A stretch of 64,000 nt of DNA from Pseudomonas syringae KCTC 12500 (GCF_000507185.2 NZ_AYTM02000002.1:395501-459500), one strand, 5' to 3'; shown: positions 37,302 through 47,956, counted from the first letter of the stretch. Numbers and translations are program-made. The notes: a model not told the origin generated them from the sequence alone.

Positions 37302-38890
37302 AGCTGACTGAACAGGTTCAACTTGGATAGCATGGTAAACACCTGCTGAGAAGCGTCCAGCATGGTTTTCTGCAATGTCAGGCGGGTGGTCGCCTCGACA
37401 ATATCGGCGTTCACGTAAGTGCCTTGCTCAGTGGTGTTGTTGCCTTTGAGCAGATCGTTGGTCGTGCCTTGTGCGGTTGCCGCCAGCTGACGCGCACCGC
37501 CACTGGAACGTGCCGTAGAGGCTTGTTCGATGGAACTGCTCATGTTGCCCAGCGCAGTGTTCAGCGCCGCCGTCATATTCTGCGAGGCCACCAGGTTGCC
37601 ATCCGTGGGCGTCGACAGGGCTTTAATCGCAGCGGTCAGCGTATTCAGGATGTTCTCGGTCTGGTGTGTGCCGGATTCGACGATGAATTGGTCGCCTGCA
37701 GCCGGTGTGCCGCTGATATTGAAGTTCACGCCGGAGGCATTGGCCGTCGAACCGGTCATGGTGCCGCTGGACACTGGCTTGCTGTTACTGGTCAATGGCG
37801 CAGCATACAGGTCGTAATCGGTCGGGCTGGTGAACTTGAGGATTGCGCCTTCTGTGGGGAAGGTATTGTTGAACGCGGTACGGTCCGCAGCGGTATTGCC
37901 CACGGCAGAGCTGCTGACTGTCGCCGTCGAGGTATTGCCGGCGCTGCGCGCTGTGGAAACACTGTCCGGTGTCGACGCCAATTGGTAGCTGCGATTGGTC
38001 AGCGCCGCATCTGCGGTAGCGTCCGAGACCCGGTCAGCGGCAGGCAGGTTGACGTTGAGGGTCATTTCCACGCCGCGGAAGGTGAACGTCTGGGCATCGA
38101 ACGAGCCGTGGGAAAACTTGCCACCCGACGACGTATCGGAACTCACGTCAGTGCCACTGGCATCAGTGATCTTGAACTGCGTGCCGCTGAGAAAGGTCAG
38201 CGTGTAAGGTTCGCCGCCCTGGTAGCTGGCGTTATAGGTCGGAGTGGACGTCACCAGGCCACCGCTGAGGCCGATCTTGCCGTCATCGGTTGCAGGAGAA
38301 AGCAGTGTGGCAGACGTACGGGTGGTGTTGACCGACTGCTCGAAAGCCTCGAAACCCGTGGTGTTGCTGGCCATTACCAGGCCGTCGCCTACCGCCAGAT
38401 TGACGCTGGTCTGGTCGCCCTTGTAGCTGTAAGAGCCGTCAGCGTTCTGCGCATACGGTGGCGTCGAAGCCTTGGAACCTGAAAATATGTACTGACCATT
38501 CGGGTCCTGGCTATTCATCAAGCCCAGAATCTGGCTCTGGTACTGCTTGAGCGCCGAAGCCTTGGCGAGACGGTCGGAGTCGGTAAAGGCGCCACTGCCC
38601 GCCGAGACGATCTGCTCACGCGCAGCCTGCATCGTGTCGATGATGCTGGTCAGGGTCGTTTCGGTGGTCACAACGTTGGTATTGATCGTGCCGATATTGG
38701 TTTCGTACTGGGTCAGCATGGAGTTCTGCTGGGCCAGTTGCAGTACGCGCGCGGCACCCACCGGATCATCGCCCGCGGTATTGAGCTTGATGCCGCTGGA
38801 GACCTCTTCGCTGGTCTTGTTCAGGTTCGAATAGTTACGCTGATAATTGGTGTTCGTGGATTCGAAGAACTGGGTAGTCGAGATACGCAT
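37298..38890 (-). CDS. flgL: Hook-filament junction protein FlgL (HAP3)
   Basis: 530 residues. The flagellin-like N-terminal helix MRISTTQFFESTNTNYQRN and C-terminal LTLQKTMLDASQQVFTMLSK flank a long Ser/Thr/Asn-rich middle, longer than in enteric FlgL. It joins FlgK to the filament. The stop overlaps the start of fgt1, tying glycosyltransferase translation to hook-associated protein synthesis. Confidence 0.95.
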   Translation of the reverse strand: MRISTTQFFESTNTNYQRNYSNLNKTSEEVSSGIKLNTAGDDPVGAARVLQLAQQNSMLTQYETNIGTINTNVVTTETTLTSIIDTMQAAREQIVSAGSGAFTDSDRLAKASALKQYQSQILGLMNSQDPNGQYIFSGSKASTPPYAQNADGSYSYKGDQTSVNLAVGDGLVMASNTTGFEAFEQSVNTTRTSATLLSPATDDGKIGLSGGLVTSTPTYNASYQGGEPYTLTFLSGTQFKITDASGTDVSSDTSSGGKFSHGSFDAQTFTFRGVEMTLNVNLPAADRVSDATADAALTNRSYQLASTPDSVSTARSAGNTSTATVSSSAVGNTAADRTAFNNTFPTEGAILKFTSPTDYDLYAAPLTSNSKPVSSGTMTGSTANASGVNFNISGTPAAGDQFIVESGTHQTENILNTLTAAIKALSTPTDGNLVASQNMTAALNTALGNMSSSIEQASTARSSGGARQLAATAQGTTNDLLKGNNTTEQGTYVNADIVEATTRLTLQKTMLDASQQVFTMLSKLNLFSQL

Positions 38891-38903
38891 GGCTCACGAT
38901 TCC

Positions 38904-40964
38904 TTAAAGACTGTTGATCAACGTGCTGAAAATGGTTTGTGCCGCCTTGATGATCTGCGAAGAGGCGGTGTAGTACTGCTGGTACTTGATCAGGTTGGAC
39001 GCTTCTTCGTCGAGCGATACACCCGAGACCGAATCACGCGACGACTTGGCCTGGCTGACCACGGCCGCAGTGGCGGTCACATCGTTCTTGCTCTGGCTGG
39101 CCAACGTACCTACCACAGATACCGTACTTGCATACGCACCGGACAGGCTGGTGCCCACACCACCGTTGATGACGCCGACAGTCTTGGCGGTCTGCAGACC
39201 TGCCACCGCCAACGCATTGCGGTTATCGGACGAGCCACCACCGGTCATGCCAATGCTGAACGTGTCATTGGCAACCGGCGAGCCGGAGATAGTCATTTGC
39301 AGTTCAAAAGCGGTTTTGCTGCTTGGCGTCGTCGTAGTGTCAGTGTAGCCAACGTTCAACTTGACCGTGTTGGCCTGGCCCTGAATGATCGAACCGCCGA
39401 CGGCGTTGCCATTCTGGTCAAGCACCGCACCGCCACTCGCATTGATCAGGGTGTAGCTCTGCACGCCGCTGCTGTTCGCAGCACCCATCACCAGTTTCAT
39501 CGGGGTGGAGGATTTGAGCGCATTACGCAGATCAGCGGTCTGGGTGCTGTCGTAGATATTGGACTTGGTGTTCAGCACCGGCTGAGTGAAGCCACCGGTG
39601 CCGGAGTTGCTGCTACCCGCCGTTGCCGTCAGGGGCGCCGCAGCTGCAATGTCCTTGGCATCGGTCAGCGCCACCGAAATCCCCGCCGCGCCAGTACGGG
39701 TGGGGATGACCTTGAAACTGTCACCCGCCGCCAGCGTATTGCCGTTGAGGCTCACACTGAAGCCTTCGAACTGCTTGGGCGGATTGTCAGCCAGCGAACC
39801 GGCCCCCACGCTCTCGCCATTGGGCAGACGGCGCACGCTGAAATTCGATGAGTCGCTGAACGTCACTTCATAATCGTTGGCGGTCAGCTTGCTGGTGTCG
39901 CCGATCGTCACGTTGAGGTTGCCGGAGCCGACACTGTTGGTGGTTTTACCGATGCTGCGCTGGGTGATGGCATCCGCACTGTTGATGCTGGAGTACAGGT
40001 TCGAACCAAAGTTACCCTTGCTGTCGATGCCCTGATTCATCTGGCTGTTGACCTGATCGGACAGCACCATCGCGGTACGGCCCAATTCATTGGTCGCGGG
40101 CACCAGCACTTCGTTGCGATAACGCAACAGACCACCGATCGAGCCGCCAGTGAGCACTGAAGTCACATCCGTCTGGGTCTGGCCGTAGGCAACCTGCACG
40201 TTGTACTGCAACGGATCGGACGGGCTCGGGCTGGCCGACATCTTGTAGGACGTGCCGCCACTGACCAGTGATTGTCCGGTGCCGGTATAGATGTCGAAGT
40301 TGCCGTTGTTCTCGACAACCTTCACACCGACCAGCTCGTTGAGCTTACGAACCGCCTCGCTGCGCGAATCGAGCAAGGTGTTCGGCGTGGCGTTGCCCGC
40401 CGACGCTTGTGTAATCTGCTTGTTCAGGCTCGCCAGGGTGGTGGTCAGTTCGTTGACCTGCTTGGTGAACGTGTCGAGCTGCGTGTTGACGTTGTCGTTC
40501 TGCGTGGACAACTGCGACGACACCGAGTTGAAGCGTGCGCTCAACGCGCCAGCCTGGGTCAGGAACGACGAGCGTTCGGCCGACTGCGTGGCGCTGGTGG
40601 CGATGCCCTGCATCTTGGTGAAGAAGTCCGCCAGCTGCACAGAGATCCCCGTCGCACTGTCGGACAGCAATGTATCGGTCTTGCTGGCCTGACCGGAATA
40701 AGCCACTGCATCCGCGCTGAGGGCGGTGCTCGATTGCAATTGGGTGTCCAGATAGCCGTTGTAGATGCGACGTACGTCGGACAGCGTAGTGCCGGTACCG
40801 ATGTAGCCTACACCCTGACCAAGAGCGATCTGCGCCGACGCCGTGGTCAGCACCTGCTGACGCGAGTAACCAGCGGTATCCACGTTGGCCGTGTTGTTAC
40901 CGATGGTGTTGATCGCGGCACTGCTGGCATTGATACCTGAGAGCCCAATTGAAATCAGCGACAT
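38904..40964 (-). CDS. flgK: Hook-filament junction protein FlgK (HAP1)
   Basis: 686 residues. The N-terminal MSLISIGLSGINASSAAINT and GNNTANVDTAGYSRQQV rod/hook motif and the C-terminal VSLDEEASNLIKYQQYYTAS identify FlgK. The middle is large, low in aromatic residues and rich in Ser/Thr/Gly. It lies 13 nt before flgL and 10 nt after flgJ. Confidence 0.97.
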   Translation of the reverse strand: MSLISIGLSGINASSAAINTIGNNTANVDTAGYSRQQVLTTASAQIALGQGVGYIGTGTTLSDVRRIYNGYLDTQLQSSTALSADAVAYSGQASKTDTLLSDSATGISVQLADFFTKMQGIATSATQSAERSSFLTQAGALSARFNSVSSQLSTQNDNVNTQLDTFTKQVNELTTTLASLNKQITQASAGNATPNTLLDSRSEAVRKLNELVGVKVVENNGNFDIYTGTGQSLVSGGTSYKMSASPSPSDPLQYNVQVAYGQTQTDVTSVLTGGSIGGLLRYRNEVLVPATNELGRTAMVLSDQVNSQMNQGIDSKGNFGSNLYSSINSADAITQRSIGKTTNSVGSGNLNVTIGDTSKLTANDYEVTFSDSSNFSVRRLPNGESVGAGSLADNPPKQFEGFSVSLNGNTLAAGDSFKVIPTRTGAAGISVALTDAKDIAAAAPLTATAGSSNSGTGGFTQPVLNTKSNIYDSTQTADLRNALKSSTPMKLVMGAANSSGVQSYTLINASGGAVLDQNGNAVGGSIIQGQANTVKLNVGYTDTTTTPSSKTAFELQMTISGSPVANDTFSIGMTGGGSSDNRNALAVAGLQTAKTVGVINGGVGTSLSGAYASTVSVVGTLASQSKNDVTATAAVVSQAKSSRDSVSGVSLDEEASNLIKYQQYYTASSQIIKAAQTIFSTLINSL

Positions 40965-40974
40965 GAGTCAAACC

Positions 40975-42228
40975 TTATAAAGTCGTGGAAGAGCCCGCTG
41001 CAGCGGCGTAAGTCTGGTAACTCTTCATCTGCTTCGCAATCTGCGAAATCTTGCTGGCATAGTCCGGGTCAGTGGCGTAGCCGGCCTTCTGCAATTCTTT
41101 TACAAACTGTTCCGGTTTATCGGCCGAATTGACCACTTCTTTATACCGGCTGTTGTTCTGCAACAGACTGACCAGGTCGTGGAAGCTGTCGGCGTAGGAA
41201 TCGTAGGAACGGAAGTCCGCCGTTTCCTTGACCATCTTGCCGTCGCGGAACTCGCTGGTGATCGCGCGTGCTTCGGCACCCTTCCAGCTGCCCGCCGCCT
41301 TGATGCCGAACAGGTTGTGGCTGCTGCTGCCGTCCTGCTGACGCATGATCGATTTGCCCCAACCGGTTTCCAGTGCCGCCTGCGCCACCAGCATGACCGG
41401 GTCGACGCCGATTCGTGCTGCGGCTTCCTTGGCCAGTGGCAGCATGGTTTCGACGAACTGATCGGCGTTGCTGAACGCACGCTTGGCCGGTGCCAGCGGT
41501 GGCTGGGCCATGGAGCGCACGTACTCAGGCGCGGGTGCCAGGTTCGGATCAAGAGTCCAGTCGCCGTTGTTGCCTGTGCTGCCGGCTGTCGCGCGAGCAG
41601 GTACCGGGCTGTTGCTGACCGCCGCTGTAGCGGAAGGCACGATGCCAGCCAGCAGACGATCGGTGAGCTTGGCGGGCAAGGACAGACGGCGCGAGTTGAG
41701 CATCGCCATGTCATTGCGCCCTTCTCCGGACGCCGATGCCGCAGCCGCCGCCTGATCGGCAGCCACCGAGCGTGTGGCCCACAACGGACGCTGGTAGACA
41801 CTGGTCGCCAGGCCGGTCTTGGCCGGCGCAGCGTCGGTAGCGGCCGTTGCAGCCTTGGCGGCGTCGGTCGTATTGATCGGCGCGGCGTGGTTTATCCCCT
41901 TGTCTTTCGACAATTGGCGCATCAGCACGTCCTGCAAGCCGATACCGTTGCCACGGGTGGACAGCGTGACCGCCAGTTGCTGGTCATACATATCCTGATA
42001 CTGCCGCGTGGCCGGGGTGTTCATCGGATTGTCCTTGGCTAGCACTTCGTTGGCCGAGCGCATGGCCTTGAGCATCTGGCTGACGAAGAGCGACTCGAAC
42101 TCGCGGGCCACTTTCTTCTGGTTTTCCACACTGTCCTTGTCGCCATGCTTCAGCGACGCCAGACGGTTGACGTCGGTATAGGCACCCGAATCGACCGCCG
42201 ACGAAATTCCGCTCTTGGGCATATCCAT
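40975..42228 (-). CDS. flgJ: Rod-capping protein and peptidoglycan hydrolase FlgJ
   Basis: 417 residues. The N-terminal rod-binding domain (REFESLFVSQMLKAMRSANE) and the C-terminal glucosaminidase domain (MLVAQAALETGWGKSIM with the catalytic Glu, HNLFGIKAAGSW) are joined by a long Ala/Thr-rich linker. It is the dual-domain FlgJ of beta/gamma-proteobacteria, opening the cell wall as the rod grows. It lies 10 nt after flgI. Confidence 0.96.
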   Translation of the reverse strand: MDMPKSGISSAVDSGAYTDVNRLASLKHGDKDSVENQKKVAREFESLFVSQMLKAMRSANEVLAKDNPMNTPATRQYQDMYDQQLAVTLSTRGNGIGLQDVLMRQLSKDKGINHAAPINTTDAAKAATAATDAAPAKTGLATSVYQRPLWATRSVAADQAAAAASASGEGRNDMAMLNSRRLSLPAKLTDRLLAGIVPSATAAVSNSPVPARATAGSTGNNGDWTLDPNLAPAPEYVRSMAQPPLAPAKRAFSNADQFVETMLPLAKEAAARIGVDPVMLVAQAALETGWGKSIMRQQDGSSSHNLFGIKAAGSWKGAEARAITSEFRDGKMVKETADFRSYDSYADSFHDLVSLLQNNSRYKEVVNSADKPEQFVKELQKAGYATDPDYASKISQIAKQMKSYQTYAAAAGSSTTL

Positions 42229-42238
42229 GCTCGAATCC

Positions 42239-43348
42239 TCAGATCACGATCAGGTCGGCTTGCAACGCGCCGGCCTGCTTAAGGGCTTCGAGAATGGCCA
42301 TCAGGTCACCGGGCGCAGCGCCCACCTGATTGACCGCGCGAACGATCTCATCCAGCGTCGTGCCTGGACCGAACTTGAACATCGGGTGCAACTCCTGCTG
42401 GGCATTGACCCGCGAGCGTGGCACGACCGCAGTCTGACCACCGGACAATGCGCCCGGCTGGCTGACGATCGGGTCTTCGGTGATGGTCACGGTCAGGCTG
42501 CCGTGGGTCACGGCAGCAGGCGAAACCTTCACGTTCTGGCCGATGACGATGGTGCCGGTCCGCGAATTGATGATGACCTTGGCAGCGGTCTGGCCCGGAT
42601 CGACTTCCAGGTTTTCCAGAATCGACAGGTAGTCGACACGCTGGCCCGGATCAAGCGGCGCGGTCACACGCACCGAACCACCGTCCAGCGCCTGAGCGAC
42701 GCCCGGGCCCAGCAATTCGTTGATCTTGTCGACAACCCGCTTGGCAGTGGTGAAGTCGGAGCGATTCAGGTTCAGGGTCAGGGTATTGCCCTGATTGAAG
42801 CCGCTCGGCACCGAACGCTCGACCGACGCTCCGCCAGGAATGCGCCCCGACGACGGAACGTTGACAGTGATTTTCGAGCCGTCACGGCCTTCCGCGTCGA
42901 AACCGCCGACCACCAGGTTGCCCTGAGCGATGGCGTAAACGTTGCCGTCGACACCTTTCATCGGTGTCATCAACAGCGCACCACCGCGCAGGCTCTTGGA
43001 GTTACCGATCGAGGAAACGGTGATATCGACCGTCTGGCCCGGTTTGGCAAATGCTGGCAAATCTGCGTACACCGCAACTGCTGCAACGTTTTTCAACTGT
43101 ACGGTGCCAGAGCCGGCCGGGACCTTGATGCCGAACTGCGACAGCATGTTGTTGAAGGTCTGCAGGGTGAACGGGGTCTGGGTGGTCTGGTCACCTGTAC
43201 CATTGAGACCAACGACCAGACCGTAGCCGATCAACTGGTTGGCCCGTACGCCGGAGATGCTCGCGATATCCTTCAGACGCTCGGCGTGGACGCCGAACGC
43301 TGTGGACAACAACAAGGTCGCCGCTATCAGTTGCTTGAACTTGATCAT
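42239..43348 (-). CDS. flgI: Flagellar P-ring protein FlgI
   Basis: 369 residues from the ATG at 43348, chosen because a typical signal peptide ([19 protein letters not shown], cleaved after VHA) and the mature [16 protein letters not shown] begin there. The same frame is open for 65 more codons into flgH, but that region is not family-like. It forms the periplasmic P ring around the rod and requires the chaperone FlgA. Confidence 0.95.
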   Translation of the reverse strand: MIKFKQLIAATLLLSTAFGVHAERLKDIASISGVRANQLIGYGLVVGLNGTGDQTTQTPFTLQTFNNMLSQFGIKVPAGSGTVQLKNVAAVAVYADLPAFAKPGQTVDITVSSIGNSKSLRGGALLMTPMKGVDGNVYAIAQGNLVVGGFDAEGRDGSKITVNVPSSGRIPGGASVERSVPSGFNQGNTLTLNLNRSDFTTAKRVVDKINELLGPGVAQALDGGSVRVTAPLDPGQRVDYLSILENLEVDPGQTAAKVIINSRTGTIVIGQNVKVSPAAVTHGSLTVTITEDPIVSQPGALSGGQTAVVPRSRVNAQQELHPMFKFGPGTTLDEIVRAVNQVGAAPGDLMAILEALKQAGALQADLIVI

Positions 43349-43361
43349 GTTTATCCCGCTA

Positions 43362-44159
<798 letters not shown>

Positions 44160-44948
44160 TTACAGGTTCTGCGTCAGGTTTTGCAGCATCTGGTCAGCGG
44201 TCGAGATCACTTTGGAGTTCATCTCGTAAGCGCGCTGGGTAGTGATCATGTTGACCAGTTCCTCAACGGTGCTGACGTTGGAGTTTTCCAGAGTGTTCTG
44301 CAGGGTCGGACCCAGGCCGTTAAGGCCAGGCGTGCCGATCTGCGGCGCGCCGCTCGAACCGGTTTCCAGGTACAGGTTGCCACCCATGGCCTGCAGACCG
44401 GCCGGGTTGATGAAGTCTGCAGTCTGGATGTTGCCGATGATCTGCGGCGTAGCGGTTGCACCTGCCAGCGTGACGGAAACAGTACCGTCCTGGCCGACCG
44501 TGAAGGTCTGGGCGTTCTGCGGAACGACAATCGCAGGCTCGAGGGCATAACCGTTGGCGGTCACGATCTGGCCGTTGGCGTCGAGGTGGAACGTACCGTC
44601 ACGGCTGTAGGCAATGGTGCCGTCCGGCTGGGTCACCTGAAAGAAACCACGACCGTTGACCGCCAGGTCCAGCGGGTTGTTGGTGGTCTGCAGGCTACCG
44701 GCAGTGAAGTTCTTCTGCGTGCCGACAATGCGCACACCGGTACCCAGTTGCAGGCCGGAAGGCAGTTCGCTGTCTTGGGTGGACTGGGCACCCGGCTGGC
44801 GTTTGATCTGATACAGCAGGTCCTGGAACTCGGCACGGTCACTCTTGAAACCCGTGGTCGAGACGTTCGCCAGGTTGTTGGAGATGGTGGTCAGGTTGGT
44901 GTCCTGAGCGGCAAGGCCGGTTTTGGCGACGTATAGTGCAGGAAGCAT
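44160..44948 (-). CDS. flgG: Distal rod protein FlgG
   Basis: 262 residues. N-terminal LPALYVAKTGLAAQDTNLTT and NNLANVSTTGFKSDRAEFQD, central LDLAVNGRGFFQVTQPDG, C-terminal MITTQRAYEMNSKVISTADQ: all typical FlgG motifs. It makes the distal rod. The 84-nt gap to flgH contains a small 5-bp hairpin (GGCGC/GCGCC near 44102-44118) of unknown meaning. Confidence 0.97.
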   Translation of the reverse strand: MLPALYVAKTGLAAQDTNLTTISNNLANVSTTGFKSDRAEFQDLLYQIKRQPGAQSTQDSELPSGLQLGTGVRIVGTQKNFTAGSLQTTNNPLDLAVNGRGFFQVTQPDGTIAYSRDGTFHLDANGQIVTANGYALEPAIVVPQNAQTFTVGQDGTVSVTLAGATATPQIIGNIQTADFINPAGLQAMGGNLYLETGSSGAPQIGTPGLNGLGPTLQNTLENSNVSTVEELVNMITTQRAYEMNSKVISTADQMLQNLTQNL

Positions 44949-44994
44949 GTGTGTTCTCCTCGAGCGCCGGTTTGTCGGCGCAAGCTGTCATTGA

Positions 44995-45735
44995 TTAGCC
45001 AAGTTGCAAGACGCGAGCCATAGACTGATCGTCTTCTTCGGCGGTCTTCATCATCTTGACGTGCAATTCGAATTGACGGGACAAGGCCAGTACCGAGGTC
45101 ATTTCCTCGACCGCATTGACGTTGCTCGCCTGCAGAAAGCCGGACTCGACCTGAACGGTGGCGTCTGCGTCGGCAGGCCGGCCGGTCTTGGTGTGGATCA
45201 GGCCGTCAGGGCCCTTCTCCATGGTCTTCAGGTCAGGCCTGACCAGCTTGATGCGGTCAACCTGCGCCATCACCTGCGGACTCTCGCCCAGCGAACGAAT
45301 GCTGATCGTGCCGTCGGCGCCGATCTCGATCTGCTGCTGAGGCGGCACGGCGATCGGACCGCCGTTGCCCATAACCGGCAAACCACTGCCGTCGCGCAAC
45401 ACGCCCAGGGCATCGATGTTCATGCCGGAACTGCGGGTATAGGCTTCACCGCCGTCGGGCGTCTGCACGGCGATCCAGCCATCACCCTTGACGGCGATGT
45501 CCAGCTCGCGACCGGTCTGCACCATGGCACCGGCGGAAAAGTCGGTACCGGGACGCTCGCTCATGGCGTAGGCGCGCGATGGCATGACCTCGCCAAACAC
45601 CGGCATCGAGCGGGCCTGTTCAAGGTCACGCATGAAACCGTTGGTCGAGACGTTTGCCAGGTTGTTGGCATGAGCCTTTTGCGCGATCGCGTTTTCGGAT
45701 GCACCGCTCATTGCGACGTAAAGCAACTTGTCCAC
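44995..45735 (-). CDS. flgF: Proximal rod protein FlgF
   Basis: 246 residues with a GTG start preceded by GGAGG at good spacing. The N-terminal VDKLLYVAMSGASENAIAQK and LANVSTNGFMRD, and C-terminal EEMTSVLALSRQFELHVKMM, are FlgF-like. It is the first gene of flgFGHIJKL (and probably fgt1). Confidence 0.95.
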   Translation of the reverse strand: MDKLLYVAMSGASENAIAQKAHANNLANVSTNGFMRDLEQARSMPVFGEVMPSRAYAMSERPGTDFSAGAMVQTGRELDIAVKGDGWIAVQTPDGGEAYTRSSGMNIDALGVLRDGSGLPVMGNGGPIAVPPQQQIEIGADGTISIRSLGESPQVMAQVDRIKLVRPDLKTMEKGPDGLIHTKTGRPADADATVQVESGFLQASNVNAVEEMTSVLALSRQFELHVKMMKTAEEDDQSMARVLQLG

Positions 45736-45790
45736 AGTCTTCCTCCTCCGACAGACGCTTGCCGCCTGTAGCTGTTCTGAAAGGGTTAAA

Positions 45791-45805
45791 GCAATTTTTG
45801 AACCA
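45791..45805 (-). promoter_or_regulatory. Candidate sigma-54 promoter of flgF
   Basis: The minus strand reads TGGTTCAAAAATTGC, with GG and GC at the right spacing and a -24 box differing from consensus at two positions. It lies 56 nt before the flgF GTG. A perfect hairpin ACCAGT-AAAA-ACTGGT (45837-45852) lies just upstream. Confidence 0.7.
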
Positions 45806-46018
45806 ACTTGTCAGGCTCGATACAAATGCCTGATTAACCAGTAAAAACTGGTGTTCGCCGATGACCTGAGGACAGAGCGCCAGCCAATAGCGGCGGCGGA
45901 CTGCCGCCTGCCGCTTGCCAGGTAGGAAACACCGCCAAAAAAACTTCATCGAACTGCGCTTCCAACCGGATCGACAGTGATAATCTTGCCGACACCGCAA
46001 CCCTGATCGGGAACCGTC

Positions 46019-46210
46019 ATGCCTTTTCGTGCGTGCATCATCGGTATCGCGAGCGCGAGCCTGATGACCTTTGCCCTGCTCTCTCAGGCCGCTCCCGCCC
46101 ACTATTACAAATGGCAGGGCGACAGCCGGATCGTCTGCGCCCAGGCCAGCCCGGGCCCAGGCTGGAAACGATTGAAAGGCCACTTCAGCAAAGCCGACTG
46201 CTCGATGTAA
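46019..46210 (+). CDS. Small secreted protein, unknown function
   Basis: 63 residues with GGGAA 5 nt before the ATG. A Sec signal peptide (hydrophobic 6-22) is predicted to be cut after AAPA at residue 27. The 36-residue mature peptide starts HYYKWQGDSRIVCAQ, is basic and has two cysteines (40 and 61) that could form one disulfide bond. It is the only plus-strand gene inside the minus-strand flagellar block, and its stop codon directly abuts the stop of flgE2. I recognise no family with certainty. The signal peptide, ribosome site and compact design argue that it is a real gene. Confidence 0.6.
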   Translation: MPFRACIIGIASASLMTFALLSQAAPAHYYKWQGDSRIVCAQASPGPGWKRLKGHFSKADCSM

Positions 46211-47956
46211 TCAGGTCGACTGAATCAGCGTCTGCATCAGCGTCACTTCGGTGGATATCGCCTTCGAGTTGGCCTGATAGGCTGTCTGGGCCTGGATCAG
46301 CGCAATCAGCTCATCGGCCAGCACGACGTTAGAACCCTCCAGCGCGCCACTGACGATGCTGCCCAGCGTACCGATGCCCGGCACATCATATTCAGCCACT
46401 CCGGAATCAGCGGTGGCGGTCCAGCGTGTATCGCTACGCGGCTGCAAGCCATGCGGATTGGCGAAACTGGCGAGCATCACCTGACCGATAGACTTGGTCA
46501 TGCCATTGGTAAACCCGGCACGCAGAATGCCGTCCCGGCCAACGTCGAGACTTTTCAGTTCGCCTGCCGAGTGGCCATCCACGTAGGCAGCCGAGCGCGA
46601 ACTGGTAGCGTTGTGCTGAAGCAGACGGGTGAAGTCGATGGTGATGCCGTCAGCGCTGCCAGCCGCCCCGTTGGATATCCAGCGCTCGCGCGCGGTGCCA
46701 GGATCAACCGCCATCACAGGCGACCAGCCAGTGAGTTTCAGCTGAGTGCCATTGCTGCTCAGGCCCGGACTGCCGGTCAACGACGCGACGGCGCCATGGG
46801 AATCGAAGACGATGTTCGCCGTCAGCGGCGTGGTGGAAGCGGAGTTCTGCGGGTTTCGATCATCGATCAGTGCGTGCATGCGCCAACTGTTGGTGCCGTC
46901 CTTCACGAAATACTGTTTCAGCTCATGAGTGTTGCCCTGACTGTCAAAGATCTGGTTACCGAACATCCTGCTGTAGGTGTTCAGGTCTGCCGGATTGAAG
47001 TCTGGAACCGGCCGATGCATGACCGTATCACCGGGATCGAGCAGACTGGCCCCGGCATCGTTCAACGGCAACGAAACAGCCCCGCCGTTCAGCGAGCCAT
47101 TCGCCGCCCAAGCGCCATTGATCTGCGCGGCAGGCACCCAACCCTGCAAGGCAAATTCGGTGTCCGAGACTTTGCTCAGGTGCTGATCATTGCCGCTGTA
47201 CGACAGCGAGCCGTCAGGCTTGAGCTCAAGGCTTACCTGCAGCGGCGCTACGCTGTCGGGATCCACCGGATTGCGCCCGTCCACCAGCACATACATCGAC
47301 CATTGATTGGCCTCGGTCTTGACGAAATACTGCTTGAGCTCATGATCGGCTGCGGGCACCGGAGTGATGCCCACATCCTGGATGGTCCGGGTGGCGACCC
47401 GTGTGTAGGTCGCGGGGTCGTCCGGGTCGAAGGTCGGCAAGCGAGCAAGCGAAGGCAGCGAGGCATCCAGATTGATAGTTTCAGCCACCGTGGTCGTAGC
47501 CCTGGCACCGACGTTGGACGTATCGATCTGCAAGTCCGTGCGGATACCACTGGCAATCTCGCCCTTATCGTTTGCGGCATACCCCTGCAAACGTCCGCCA
47601 TCGCTGTCGACGACAAAGTTGGCAGCGTCTTTCAAAAAGGCGCCGGCCCGCGTATAGGCCAGCGAACCCTGATCACTGACCACGAAAAAACCGTTGCCCT
47701 GAATACGCATATCCAGCGCATTGCCGGAACTGATCACGGTTTCACCCTGATTGAAATTCTGCTGCACCGAAGCAAGTCGTACACCATCCCCGACAGCGTG
47801 CTGCCCGGCCCCCAGCTGTGCGGACGCATATAAAGCCGAAAACTGCGCACGGGACGACTTGAAACCCAGAGTACCGACGTTGGCAATATTATTACCCGCC
47901 ACTTCCAGTCGTTTATTGGCAGCATGAATACCGCTGATCGCTGTATTGAATGACAT
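46211..47956 (-). CDS. Second flagellar hook protein FlgE paralogue, enlarged
   Basis: 581 residues from the ATG at 47956 (MSFNTAISGIHAANKRLEVA, with GGGAG upstream). The N-terminal NNIANVGTLGFKSSRAQFSA and C-terminal LADELIALIQAQTAYQANSK match FlgE at 48151-49479, but the protein is 139 residues longer. The extra length comes from two copies of the hook D2-like domain (about 176-298 and 318-442), each starting with an NxYxR-like stretch and HELKQYFVK. FlgE has one copy. The gene stands alone between flgE's terminator and the flgF promoter; no promoter was recognised for it. It may be an alternative or minor hook subunit. Confidence 0.88.
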   Translation of the reverse strand: MSFNTAISGIHAANKRLEVAGNNIANVGTLGFKSSRAQFSALYASAQLGAGQHAVGDGVRLASVQQNFNQGETVISSGNALDMRIQGNGFFVVSDQGSLAYTRAGAFLKDAANFVVDSDGGRLQGYAANDKGEIASGIRTDLQIDTSNVGARATTTVAETINLDASLPSLARLPTFDPDDPATYTRVATRTIQDVGITPVPAADHELKQYFVKTEANQWSMYVLVDGRNPVDPDSVAPLQVSLELKPDGSLSYSGNDQHLSKVSDTEFALQGWVPAAQINGAWAANGSLNGGAVSLPLNDAGASLLDPGDTVMHRPVPDFNPADLNTYSRMFGNQIFDSQGNTHELKQYFVKDGTNSWRMHALIDDRNPQNSASTTPLTANIVFDSHGAVASLTGSPGLSSNGTQLKLTGWSPVMAVDPGTARERWISNGAAGSADGITIDFTRLLQHNATSSRSAAYVDGHSAGELKSLDVGRDGILRAGFTNGMTKSIGQVMLASFANPHGLQPRSDTRWTATADSGVAEYDVPGIGTLGSIVSGALEGSNVVLADELIALIQAQTAYQANSKAISTEVTLMQTLIQST

